A stretch of DNA of 64,000 bases from Naegleria lovaniensis. Taxonomy: Eukaryota; Heterolobosea; Eutetramitea; Acrasida; Naegleriidae. The notes beneath the pieces are model-generated. The model saw only the letters and a list, made by a program, of their open reading frames with translations, was not told where the DNA came from and did not search any database. A program made the position numbers and the translations under genes. The DNA lies in NCBI RefSeq assembly GCF_003324165.1, contig NW_025407823.1:558001-622000 (forward strand). Reading direction: 5' to 3'. The first letter of the stretch is position 1. Each line of letters opens with the position of its first letter. Positions 1-9,022 of this stretch are shown here, piece by piece.

Positions 1-4
1 CAGC

Positions 5-469
5 TTACTGTTTTGGTGATGGCAATTGATGACTCATTTCTCTTCTCCATCGTCTTTGCATCATGACATATGGATCCATCATTAACATGCCCACACAAAC
101 AACAAATTCAAATAATAAGCCTTGTGCCATTGTGAATCGTCCTAAACAAATACATGCGATCGTGAACAGAGTGATCAAGGCAAACATGAAACGGATCACG
201 CTCTGTTGTAAATATTGAACATATCGTGAAGGCCGTTGTTGTAACGATGGCAAATACAGTTCAGAAGAAGTCCCAATCTTTTCAGTGGAGGAGTGGATGG
301 TTGCGAATGGTACCACTTTTGTGGATGGAAGTGGTGAGCCATAGAGCTTGGGCGAGAGAGTTGGAGTCATGGTATCGGGCATGGTTCCTCCATTGTTCTT
401 GGTTGTTGGAGAAGAGGGTGGTTGAGTCATGAGTGTCGTTGTGGTGGTGGTAGTTGTTGATGAACTCAT
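5..469 (-). CDS. Small two-helix membrane protein, unknown function
   Basis: A 154-residue single-exon protein that I do not recognise. The first 80 residues are Ser/Thr/Pro-rich and probably disordered, opening with a run of threonines. Two hydrophobic stretches follow at about residues 90-111 and 115-137, separated by only a few residues, so they look like a helical hairpin. The C-terminus is basic (RRWRRE) and short. Topology inferred from the positive charges is both ends in the cytosol. The ATG sits at the first possible in-frame position and the TAA lies 5 bp from the window edge. No motif suggests an enzymatic role. The next coding sequence, in the transposon, is on the same strand. 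Confidence 0.6.
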   Translation of the reverse strand: MSSSTTTTTTTTLMTQPPSSPTTKNNGGTMPDTMTPTLSPKLYGSPLPSTKVVPFATIHSSTEKIGTSSELYLPSLQQRPSRYVQYLQQSVIRFMFALITLFTIACICLGRFTMAQGLLFEFVVCVGMLMMDPYVMMQRRWRREMSHQLPSPKQ

Positions 470-940
470 TATGTGTTTCTGGAGTTGGAATCAAAAAGAA
501 TCGTTGAACAGGGCAGAAGCAGCAGTGGTTGGAGGGTTTGATGTTGAAGATCTTTTTTGCACAAAAAACAACAACTTGATGATGTTGAAGGGAGTGGTCA
601 AGAATAATAATAATAATTTTACAATTGGAGGCAGTGAGAAAGAATCAACGCCAGTTCGCCGATAGCAGTGGGGAGTGGAGTGCGAACAAAAGGTTCTTGG
701 TGTGGATTGCAAGGTATTCAAGGCCAAGACGCTGAAGAGAGTATTGGGTGACTCAAGCCAAAGGAAGAGAGTGCTTTTTTTGTTGTATGTAACCAAGTGG
801 CCACCACAAACTACGCCTGAGCGTAAAGTGCAAAAACTGACGAAGAAAAAATTCGGCTCGTTTTAGTAAGTCCCGGAGTCAAAAAAAATGGAGTGATTGG
901 TCTGTGGTGTTGTTTTCTGCTTCTCACACAAAAAAACACA
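470..940. other. Intergenic stretch left of the transposon
   Basis: This 470-bp stretch lies upstream of the small membrane-protein gene. It was probably also the promoter side of the rightward gene now starting at 4377, because removing the transposon would place it directly upstream of that start. Open frames on both strands here lack codon character and I call none. It has several A-runs near 880-935 but no clear regulatory motif. Confidence 0.5.
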
Positions 941-948
941 CCAACAAC
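941..948. repeat. Target-site duplication, left copy (right copy 4360-4367)
   Basis: CCAACAAC occurs directly outside both element ends. The local sequence is a CA-rich simple tract, so part of the match could be chance. Eight matching bases exactly at both inverted-repeat boundaries still make a true duplication likely. Confidence 0.8.
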
Positions 949-1111
949 CAGGGAGGGTGAGCCAAAGCGTAGGCAACCAGCCTATACCCAACCATTCTTG
1001 GCGACGTTGACGAACTCAAGTGTCATCACGAAAATAAACATCTCCAACCAAAAAAAATGCCTACAGCAAACAAAACGTTCTGGCAGAAGCTGAGTGATCA
1101 ACACAACCACA
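949..1111 (+). repeat. Left terminal inverted repeat of the transposon
   Basis: The outer 16 bp (949-964) match the right end, and 968-1111 (144 bp) is identical to the reverse complement of 4186-4329. Between these the left copy has 3 bp where the right has 14 bp, the only difference seen. The repeat contains the same ATG context as the transposase start (ATG at 1056), running inward on the plus strand, but here the frame closes after 33 codons. Confidence 0.93.
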
Positions 1112-1207
1112 TCAGCAAGTTTCTTCACTTCAACAAAACAACACGCAAACCAGAGTAGGAAACAGAGAAAACAATTCATCGAACTGAACAAACCATCAGT
1201 GGAATTC

Positions 1208-4200
1208 CTAGTCGTCTATTGTTGTACATTCTGCTTTTCCGATGGCCTTCACAATTTCTTGATCGTTCCCAAACTTCGACAACAGCAAATCATACAACAT
1301 AAGCACATCCACAACGGCATTATGTGCTATTCCGGGAAGAGAGTCACATACTTTTTCTCTAAAGTGGTTTTCTAATCCCTTTTTTCCAAGCAAGTTTTTT
1401 TGCATAGTAGAACAATAGTAAATTGTTGATCGGAGTTTAAGTGGTGCAATTGCAGCACTAAAGAAAGCCTTGTCCAAACCAGTTGAATGAACCAACAACA
1501 TCACATCAGCAGTGTCATTCCTAGTCAAATAATTACAAATTTTAGGAATCATGTTTTGCAATGTTTCACTTTCATCCAAAATCTGAAATTTAGTTTCGTG
1601 CATTTGTAATGCAATAGAACTCCACACACCACTAGGGGATACAAATATGGAATGTAATTCATTACTAAATAATGATAACATTGCAAATTGAATTATGGAG
1701 TTGCATTTTGGAGAAAATCCTGTTGTTTCTAAATCTAGCACAAAGAAGTTCAATGGTCGTCTTGTCTCTTGATTGATACAGTGAGGCGTGGGAATTGATT
1801 TAAGAGGTGCAAAATTATATTGAATAGTCAACCTGTTTTTGAATTTTGAAATCAGGTAAGGTGGTTTGTGTTGTACAATAATATTCTCATTGTTTTTGCA
1901 ACTTTGTTTCCTAAAAGCAACATCTTTTTCTAATTGAGCAGAAAATTGCAAACATTCTAATTGAGCAACTGTTGCTTCTGCTTCTTCGTCTGAAAATTGA
2001 TGTTTAGCTTTCAAATGATTTGTAAAAGACCCTTTGATAATATATGGTTTTTGTTTTTTACATCCAGAAACAGGGCAGCATAAATATATACATTTAGGAG
2101 CACACACTTCAGCCCTCAACGTAGTTTTTCTTGAGTAAGTGGCTACGTTTTGATTAATAATTTGTAATTCTTTGCAAGTTTTTTTCTTGACATTTCTATC
2201 AAGTACAATTCGACCAGGAAGAGTTGGTAAAATCTTGATAACCAATTTCATACCAAAATAATGATCAGTTAATGGAATATCTGGGAGTGAGAACCCACGA
2301 ACATCGTCAGTGGAATGTAATATTAAAAATATATAGAATGAAAATAGTGCGCTTTGGCAAAATTGTTTGGTTGTTGGCTTGGGAAACATTCCTCGAATTA
2401 TTGAAAAGAGTAGCTCTTCATAATTTGTTGTAATGCAACTGGGTTTGAAATTTGGAAACCGAGACGCTAATGCAAGAAATCCTTCAAGTGTGTGAACACA
2501 TATTTTCTTCGTTTTTTTGGGATAATTGGGTAATTTTTCGAAAATTGTTTTGCTTTCACTCAAAATATCAATTATATCCGGACTGTTATCATTAATGCAG
2601 TCATAAATATCACGAATTAATTCAAGGTAACCAGCAACACTATTTGCCTCTATAGTGCCAATTTTACGTAATTCTTGCAATACAGGTCGTTCTGTTAAAT
2701 TTAGACATGATTTCAAATTCATAATATCCGTAGGATCAACTTCTTCTCTGTCGAGTAATCGATACAATGTCCTATGTTGTATCATGTAATAAATTATGGT
2801 CTGCATTGAGATTTTCTCGTGCAATATTGTTCCATTAAATAATACATTTCGTTGATTTTTGAAATTGTGAACGTAATCATTGACGAAAATGAAGTCTTTG
2901 TGTTTTTTTCTAATAATTGTTTGCACAGCATGTGCATCAATTTCTGCATCAGAACATCCACACACAATTGTTACAGATTCTTGGAGCAACTCTTTGAAAT
3001 AAAGTATTTTGCTAGTGACAAATTCAAGTACGTCTGTTTCAGAACTAACTCCAAACCAACCCAGCGGTAAATGCCATGAATTATCGATGGCATTAATAGA
3101 AAATAAAATCATTTGGTCTATTAGATGTTTAACACCAAATTGTTTCACGTCTTCAACAGTGTAACAATATTTTTCACTTCCAACAATTTGATCTCCCAAA
3201 ACATCAAAATGTTTAAACACTTTCATTCCATCAAACGAGATACATGTATCTTTACAAGAGTCAGGCAGTAACATGTTCTTTAGGGTAAGTGTGATGTCGG
3301 GAATCATACCATAACAACCAGCAGGTGTCCATTGTTTAACAGTATTCCAACTTGGTATAATTAGATTATATTTTAAATGATTAAAATTATTCCGTTCAAT
3401 ATTTTGATTGCGCTCTCCTCCCATTCTGATGAAAAATTGTTTTCCACAATAATATTTCATCACAACCCAATATCTTCTTTCAACCTCTGAATATTTGTGA
3501 TGAAATGGATTCTTTGTATAATTTTGCAACTGATTGAATATAAAGGATCCAAAAAATGTCTCTAAGAATGGAGTAAAGCTTGACCTTGGAACCTTCAAAG
3601 CTTGTGTATCACGGTGTTCATTGTTCGTAATTTGTTTGTTGTTGTATTGTGTCGACAATGCTTCATTGTATGAAGTTTGAGCTTTTCTAAACACTGTTAA
3701 AAGTTTGTGTTCATCTTGGCTGACTGGTATAAATGGCACAAGTTTACACAATAACTCATACATCAATAATGGAAATGATATTAATTGCTTGGGTTGTGGT
3801 AAAATTCCTTTCAATAGCATTTCAAATATATCATGCCTATTTTCCATGATTGAAACTAGGTGTTTTTCCAATTCACTACATTGACGACACTGATTTTGAA
3901 AAATACTACAATATTTTGAACAACATGCTGATTCTAAGGTGAGTTCGTCTCGAATAACGCCAATTATGTCATAATCGCAATTATAAATTTGTTTTCCTGT
4001 TAATAATTTAGAATAATTGTTCCGATTTATACCTCTGCAAACGTATTTCAGTTCGGAATAGCACTCTTCATAACTAACATTAGTAGCTGGTGTAATATTT
4101 TCAACCATGAACGGTTGATCTTCAAAATAAACTCTTTTCTTTACTGACGGCATTATTGAAGCAGTTGAACGAATATCGGGAGCATTGTGGTTGTGTTGAT

Positions 4201-4240
4201 CACTCAGCTTCTGCCAGAACGTTTTGTTTGCTGTAGGCAT
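1208..4240 (-). CDS. P-element-like transposase fused to a DEDDh 3'-5' exonuclease
   Basis: A 1010-residue protein filling the transposon. Residues about 330-470 resemble the P-element/THAP9 catalytic core: FDGMKVF (D337), the NSWHLPLGWF segment near 388-396, an acidic CSDAEID segment near 429-435, and a VHNFKNQRNVLFNG segment near 457-470 like the PHLLKNLRN region of the family. A Cys cluster lies at 106-121 and no N-terminal THAP finger is apparent. Near 745-775 there is a C2H2-like finger (CCPVSGC ... HLKAKH). Residues about 832-990 form a DnaQ/RNase T-like exonuclease with all five expected residues: D836 and E838 (LDLETTG), D923 (GLDKAFF), H973 and D978 (AHNAVVD). P transposases normally lack an exonuclease, so the fusion is unusual. 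The ATG lies in the right inverted repeat. Expected to cut and paste its own element; a role for the exonuclease in end processing is inference. Confidence 0.82.
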   Translation of the reverse strand: MPTANKTFWQKLSDQHNHNAPDIRSTASIMPSVKKRVYFEDQPFMVENITPATNVSYEECYSELKYVCRGINRNNYSKLLTGKQIYNCDYDIIGVIRDELTLESACCSKYCSIFQNQCRQCSELEKHLVSIMENRHDIFEMLLKGILPQPKQLISFPLLMYELLCKLVPFIPVSQDEHKLLTVFRKAQTSYNEALSTQYNNKQITNNEHRDTQALKVPRSSFTPFLETFFGSFIFNQLQNYTKNPFHHKYSEVERRYWVVMKYYCGKQFFIRMGGERNQNIERNNFNHLKYNLIIPSWNTVKQWTPAGCYGMIPDITLTLKNMLLPDSCKDTCISFDGMKVFKHFDVLGDQIVGSEKYCYTVEDVKQFGVKHLIDQMILFSINAIDNSWHLPLGWFGVSSETDVLEFVTSKILYFKELLQESVTIVCGCSDAEIDAHAVQTIIRKKHKDFIFVNDYVHNFKNQRNVLFNGTILHEKISMQTIIYYMIQHRTLYRLLDREEVDPTDIMNLKSCLNLTERPVLQELRKIGTIEANSVAGYLELIRDIYDCINDNSPDIIDILSESKTIFEKLPNYPKKTKKICVHTLEGFLALASRFPNFKPSCITTNYEELLFSIIRGMFPKPTTKQFCQSALFSFYIFLILHSTDDVRGFSLPDIPLTDHYFGMKLVIKILPTLPGRIVLDRNVKKKTCKELQIINQNVATYSRKTTLRAEVCAPKCIYLCCPVSGCKKQKPYIIKGSFTNHLKAKHQFSDEEAEATVAQLECLQFSAQLEKDVAFRKQSCKNNENIIVQHKPPYLISKFKNRLTIQYNFAPLKSIPTPHCINQETRRPLNFFVLDLETTGFSPKCNSIIQFAMLSLFSNELHSIFVSPSGVWSSIALQMHETKFQILDESETLQNMIPKICNYLTRNDTADVMLLVHSTGLDKAFFSAAIAPLKLRSTIYYCSTMQKNLLGKKGLENHFREKVCDSLPGIAHNAVVDVLMLYDLLLSKFGNDQEIVKAIGKAECTTIDD

Positions 4241-4359
4241 TTTTTTTGGTTGGAGATGTTTATTTTCGTGATGACACTTGAGTTCGTCAACGTCGCCAAG
4301 AATGGTTGGGTATAGGCTGGTTGCCTACGAAGCTTTTTCTATCTGGCTCACCCTCCCTG
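4186..4359 (-). repeat. Right terminal inverted repeat, carrying the transposase start
   Basis: Reverse complement of 949-1111 apart from an 11-bp length difference near the outer end (14 bp at 4330-4343 versus 3 bp on the left). The transposase ATG (4238-4240) and its first 18 codons lie inside this repeat, so the promoter and 5' leader of the transposase must be within about 120 bp of the element end. Because the left repeat is identical, it should carry the same inward-facing promoter. Confidence 0.93.
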
Positions 4360-4376
4360 CCAACAACACACACAAC

Positions 4377-5531
4377 ATGGAAGCTGAATTAGTGGTCATT
4401 GAAGAGGGCACTGTGCCTCTATACTGTGTAAGTAATTGATTATTACCACAACAACAACATCATCAAACAACAATTTCAACACCTACACTAATCTTTACCT
4501 CAGCTTGGTGTTTCTGATTGTGATTCGAGTTGCGAAACAAATACTAATCACGTAAGTACTAGTGAATATCGTTCACCTTGTATTGATCTCAATTATCAAG
4601 GCCAATGAATCACCAGCATTGGATAGCCAATCCACAACGAACCAGAGTACGAACAATGTAAGTATTATGTTTGTCCAGTATTCAGCAGTAACATATTTCA
4701 CAAGATTCCTTCATCATCAAGCATCGAAATGAACCCTTCTCACCCATCATCACCAGTAATGACTACCTCTACAGTATGTTTCAAATTTGTTACAATGTGT
4801 TTGCTTAACTTGTTCAGGAATGGATCTTCACAGACGAAACTATATCATTTCCACCTTGCTGTCTGTTGCCTAGCACAAGCAGCTTCTCTGGTATTGTTGA
4901 TGAGACACAATGTACGATAACACCAAACAACAAATGTGATGATGACAATATTTCCCAACAGAGCAAAAAACGAAAATCAAGAACCACAGATGAAGCTGCT
5001 GAAGACACTCACAAGGAATATCAATTCACTTTAGAGAAAGGACTGTTTGAATTTGTACCAAAATATAATTCCTTTAAAGAAGTACCAGATGAGAAGAAAC
5101 AAATTTATGGAATTATATGGGAACAGTTCGCCAAATGTGCAAGAAATATTATTTATCAACATCTACAGATGAGATGTTCAAACTCCATCAGCCATGAAAC
5201 GGTTGGATGTTGCAACCCAAACGTGTTTTATCTTGCTCTGAGGGGAACAAAGGCTAAATATTACCAATGGTATCAAGACATTTTGTGGAATGGCCTAAAG
5301 AAGAGACAGAAGTGCATTCAATTCAGATTTACTGACAGTGTTCCTCCTTTAGACAAATGCAAGCATTGGTCTGAGTTGGAAATTACTCACTCACGTCTTA
5401 CACGTAAATTCGGAAAGAAGATTACGAAACACAAGATGAAAATTGTATACATTTCTCTCACATGTAATGTGGAAACTAATCAAGTGTGGACATCGTTCAA
5501 GTTTGACAAAGAATTCGAGTTTGTACAATAA
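4377..5531 (+). CDS. Five-exon gene of unknown function with a transposon in its 5' region
   Basis: Exons 4377-4427, 4503-4550, 4600-4656, 4705-4773 and 4818-5531 join in frame through four GT-AG introns of 44-75 bp, three of them starting GTAAGT. They give about 312 residues. The N-terminal 140 residues are Ser/Thr/Asn-rich and acidic with scattered Cys (SDCDSSC, ISFPPCC). A basic KKRKSR patch near the end of that tract could be a nuclear localisation signal. The C-terminal half is a compact domain rich in aromatic and charged residues (WEQFAKCARN, YYQWYQDILWNG, HWSELEITHSR) that I do not recognise. The four small first exons are unusual here. The transposon ends 17 bp before the ATG, so the native promoter is either gone, 3.4 kb away, or replaced. 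A further exon may lie at 5643-5813. Confidence 0.6.
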
Positions 5532-6378
5532 AACAATTAAATTCAATCCTCAATACACTCTAAATCACAAAAAATGTAATCAAATTGAAACTTTTCATCA
5601 CCGTCCACAAACCAAACCACATCTAACAACAACTTTTTTGAAGGTCAATCATATGGACTTTCAAATCAAAATCACCACACATGGTGTTCCTCTCCATTAT
5701 CTTCTTTCAATGTGCAATCACCGTCATCTACCGGTTTCAGTAGCATTAATCCCGGCTCTTTTGATTCACCAAGAACATCACACCATCTTTCGAAAGAATT
5801 TATGAAGATCTGATACAACCAAACCAATCCAATTCAATGAGCTATCAGAATATCCCTATTCAATATGGAGGATGTGAACATTTATTTCAAAATCATCAAT
5901 CCTATTATCCACAATCTTCTCATAATTTCTCCACAATCCAACATAACCTTGACAATCCGAACACATTATCATCTCAACCTTCACAACATGAAACCAATCA
6001 AACCAACATTCAAACACACAACAAAATACAACAATTACTTTGTCGATAAGCTAGCTTCACTCGCATAAAACAAAAGCGAGGAGGTCCACCGAGCACAGAA
6101 AACAAATTGAAAATAATTAATAATATTATTGATAATACTGATCTCAATTTCTCTCAGTTAAGCTCCAAGGAGATGCTGTTATTAAATTAAAGAACAAGAG
6201 TTTTTGCTTTTTGTTGTAATTTAATTTTTCAAGTTGACATTAATTTTCACTCCAAAAAAAATGCCTTCACCAAAAGATGAGGTCGAGTATTTTAAATCAC
6301 ACACCTAAACTACGATTACACAGCAACAACGTGGAACAACTTTGATGTAACTTAGATACCAAGTGATCAGTACAAAAG
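5532..6378 (+). other. Gene-poor stretch with coding-like Ser/Asn/Gln-rich frames
   Basis: A plus-strand frame at 5589-5813 (74 codons, no ATG at its start) reads as Ser/Asn-rich protein, and an overlapping frame from about 5764 to 6049 reads as Gln/Asn/His-rich protein. Both have codon and residue use like disordered Naegleria tails. They could be a downstream exon of the preceding gene. The first AG after 5531 is at 5642-5643 after a T-run, and its phase fits a donor GTAATG at 5463, which would replace the last 21 residues of that gene. They could equally be remnants of a decayed gene. From 6060 to 6378 I see only AT-rich DNA. Confidence 0.3.
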
Positions 6379-6658
6379 ATGGATTTTTATCGTGTAACGA
6401 GAAACTTGTTGAACGGTGTAATGACGGTGAATGTGAGTATTATCATCAACAATCAACCAATCCTTGTATAACGAAAGGCTGAAGAGAATTGCTTTCGAAA
6501 CGTTAGTAACTGGCTTTGGTACAATAGGTGTGGTCATAATCAGGAGGAGGTTCACTTTTAATGAACGAACGTCAGCACTACTGAATAAAACTTTACAAGA
6601 TTCTGAACCAATCCCGGAGTTTCTGCATTTCGTTGTCAAAAAATTTTTGCCTTTTTGA
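6379..6658 (+). CDS. Small basic protein with one hydrophobic segment, unknown
   Basis: Two exons, 6379-6432 and 6485-6658, join in phase across a 52-bp intron with a GTGAGT donor, giving 75 residues. The N-terminus MDFYRVTRNLLNGVMTVNR is basic and amphipathic, as in many mitochondrial imports. A short hydrophobic stretch (TLVTGFGTIGVVII) is followed by RRR, and the rest is charged and helical. Size and layout recall small accessory subunits of respiratory complexes, but I recognise no family, so this is only a suggestion. The reverse strand is open across the second exon; I prefer the plus frame because of its ATG, splice signals and composition. Confidence 0.45.
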
Positions 6659-7531
6659 GTCGAATTTTTTCGCTGGTAGTTTTCTTATGGCGTAGTTTGT
6701 GGTGTTGTCGCTGATACATTATGAAATGAGAAAAAGGGCCTGAAATGATCTTGCGCCACACCAACATTTGACACGTTGAGCCAAACTTTGTGTGTTCATA
6801 TTCCTCTCTTCACCGTCATTCAACGTCTTTCATCGCACATTGACAAGGACGAAAAAAGGTGCTATCTCAAAATCACCTTTCATAAATGAATTTTGGAAAA
6901 TAATGGATATATTGGAGAATCATGTCTACTTTCAAAATGTTAATTTGTATTTGTGTGGAGAAAGTGCATCACATAATAAGGCGAAAAAATACACAAAATA
7001 AGAAGGCTTAATCTGAGGGTATTTGTTAAGAATTAAGCAGAGGTTATGTGTGACCATGGAAAAAGGTTTGGGCAAAAGGCAACTAGGAAGGGACACAATA
7101 GCAAATGGGCTTTACGACGGCTATAAATTGCGATTTCGGTGATTAAATAACAATTTCAATAATTAATAGTCAAGTGGCATTAAAGAGTTGCAATGTTTCC
7201 ATTGTTGGAGTGTAATTGCTGTATACAACGTGTTCACCTAGCACGTTCCATATTCGCTCAACACGAATCTCCAATCTTGCCGTATCAATTCTACAGCTTA
7301 CAATTTGGGGTTGAAAATTGTTGAGTGGGTTTCAAACCATAAGGACGAGGAAAAACTGTAATGACGATCATTGTTGTTGATCTTTTCAAACACGTAGAAT
7401 TTATACCAAAACTCTGTCTTTCGATATGAACAAAGGCATTAAACAGTTGCCTTCTTGTTGAAACAACATGATCCAGATTGAATGTTTTTACAATCTAGAG
7501 TTGTTTCAGCCCAAACGAAAGAAATTAAAAA
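6659..7531. other. Intergenic, upstream of the sirtuin-like gene
   Basis: An 870-bp AT-rich stretch. The one open frame of any length (6792-7001, plus) lacks an ATG at its start and looks like chance. I see no tRNA, long repeat or conserved motif. Confidence 0.5.
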
Positions 7532-8893
7532 ATGAACAAGCTCGTGCAAAGCCTTGCCATCCACACCAACCAAAAATCATGTGGTGGGGTCTTGTTGAAA
7601 TTATTTCATCATCATCATAACGGAAGGGTTCAAAAGAATTATGATTTTCAACAATTTAATTTTCTTTCTCCAAATATTACGAGAAAATACAGTTCCATTG
7701 TGCATATAAATAACAATGAAGAAATAAATGACAATGATGATGACAATGATATGGGTTATTCAAAATTAGAAAATCAATCAAGAATAATAGAAAAGGTCTC
7801 CCTATCGGAGAGGCTGAAACAACGAGCTTTGGAAAATCAATTATCTTTGGAAGAAGCTATCAACATTTCAACAAAGTTAATATCCGGAAAGAAGAGTATT
7901 GTAGCAATGATCGGTCCTGTTGCATCAACACAATCAAAACTACCCAAAGACATTTTTGAGAAAGCTACTTCTCAGTATTACCAACAAAACAACGCTCTGA
8001 CAAGCCATGTTTACGGAGATTTACACATTTTGTACAACATTGACAACAAAGCAACCACCAACACTCCAATGACGGCGGAAGATAACATACACGAAGCTAT
8101 ACAAGTCGAGCCACAAAAACCAAATTCGAGACGCTCCATGGAAGCTTTACAACTCCAAGATTTCAAAGAGAATACTGTAGACGATCTGTTTAATTGGGCT
8201 CAATATATGTCAAACCCCGCTCCAACATTACATTATTTACAAAAATTACGTAATACCTTCAACAAAGCTTACAACAAAGGAACAATGATTCATGATTTTT
8301 TACTCAAGCTCAAGAAGGAGAATAAGTTATTACGAGTGTATACTGAGAACATAGATGGACTGGAACAAAAGATGTTAGGAGATGATATTGTAGTAAATTG
8401 TTTGGGAATCTTAAACGGATTTCATTGTGACGTATGTGGAAAAGAGTTTGATTTTACGTCTGGACTTGCACAATTTCCAAACAAAGACTCTCCAGACCGT
8501 AATGTTCGTAAGGGTAAATGCGAAATGATGAGCAAGAAAGAATGTGGATTACTACCAAATATCATATTGGAAAACGACTCTTTTCCTAAGGTAGTTCGTG
8601 AAAACGGAGAGCGTGATATTTCAGAACAATGTGACATGATTATAGTCATTGGTACTCCTTCATCAAGACAGCCCTTGTCTGGTTTAATGCGGATGGTGTC
8701 ACAAAACAAAAATGTATCGACTTTATGGATATTGCCAATGGTGCTTTTGGAAGCTTATAGAGATATTGACATTCCTAGACCCCTTCAAGAATTTGCAACC
8801 CATACATCATCTAGAAACAACGTCATTGTACTTCCTGACGCTGTGACCATTGAGTCGTTTGTTTCCAAAATTCAAGCCAAGCTACAAGAATAA
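7532..8893 (+). CDS. Divergent sirtuin-like protein, probably mitochondrial and catalytically altered
   Basis: A 453-residue single-exon protein. Sirtuin landmarks are recognisable in order: KSIVAMIGPVAST near residue 126, where active sirtuins have GAGIS; YTENIDGLEQ near 270, matching the QNID/GLE motif; a CDVC pair near 300 and a second Cys pair (KCEMMSKKEC) near 330, which could bind the structural zinc; LLPNIILENDSFP, the counterpart of LRPxVVxFGExxP; and MIIVIGTPSS, the counterpart of the GTSL segment. The catalytic His-Gly is missing: the expected ExHG reads VNCLGILNG. The GAG loop is also changed, so NAD-dependent deacylation is doubtful. The first 60 residues are basic with His and Asn tracts and an RKYSS stretch, compatible with mitochondrial import. 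An AATAAA motif lies about 30 bp past the stop. I infer a pseudo-enzyme or a protein with altered acyl/ADP-ribosyl chemistry. Confidence 0.75.
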   Translation: MNKLVQSLAIHTNQKSCGGVLLKLFHHHHNGRVQKNYDFQQFNFLSPNITRKYSSIVHINNNEEINDNDDDNDMGYSKLENQSRIIEKVSLSERLKQRALENQLSLEEAINISTKLISGKKSIVAMIGPVASTQSKLPKDIFEKATSQYYQQNNALTSHVYGDLHILYNIDNKATTNTPMTAEDNIHEAIQVEPQKPNSRRSMEALQLQDFKENTVDDLFNWAQYMSNPAPTLHYLQKLRNTFNKAYNKGTMIHDFLLKLKKENKLLRVYTENIDGLEQKMLGDDIVVNCLGILNGFHCDVCGKEFDFTSGLAQFPNKDSPDRNVRKGKCEMMSKKECGLLPNIILENDSFPKVVRENGERDISEQCDMIIVIGTPSSRQPLSGLMRMVSQNKNVSTLWILPMVLLEAYRDIDIPRPLQEFATHTSSRNNVIVLPDAVTIESFVSKIQAKLQE

Positions 8894-9022
8894 TTGATGA
8901 ACCAAACTGTTGTGATGAATAAAATTAAAGCAAAGTATGGAAGCATAATAATTGTTCCGTCGTTTGAAAGAAAGCTTGACCAAAACTTTATTACTCCTTA
9001 ATTATAAATACCGAGTTGATGT

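Larger units (their letters stand above)
949..4359 (-). mobile_element. P-superfamily-like DNA transposon with long inverted repeats, apparently intact
   Basis: A 3411-bp element bounded by inverted repeats (949-1111 and 4186-4359) and flanked by a perfect 8-bp direct repeat, CCAACAAC, at 941-948 and 4360-4367. The outer ends read CAGGGAGGGTGAGCCA. The single 1010-codon gene occupies almost the whole interior and has no internal stop. An 8-bp duplication is typical of the P and hAT superfamilies. The CAGGG end resembles hAT, but the transposase reads as P/THAP9-like, so I favour P. The two repeats are identical over 144 bp, which implies a recent insertion or recent homogenisation. The element landed 9 bp upstream of the ATG of the gene at 4377. 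Ends, duplication and open gene make it a plausible autonomous copy. Confidence 0.85.

Noticed and set aside
949-4359. Reading the element as a hAT transposon because of its CAGGG ends
   Set aside because: No hAT dimerisation motif is seen and the core segments read as P/THAP9-like; an 8-bp duplication fits both.
6367-6639. 90-codon minus-strand frame opposite the small two-exon gene
   Set aside because: The plus-strand model has an ATG, canonical intron and better composition.
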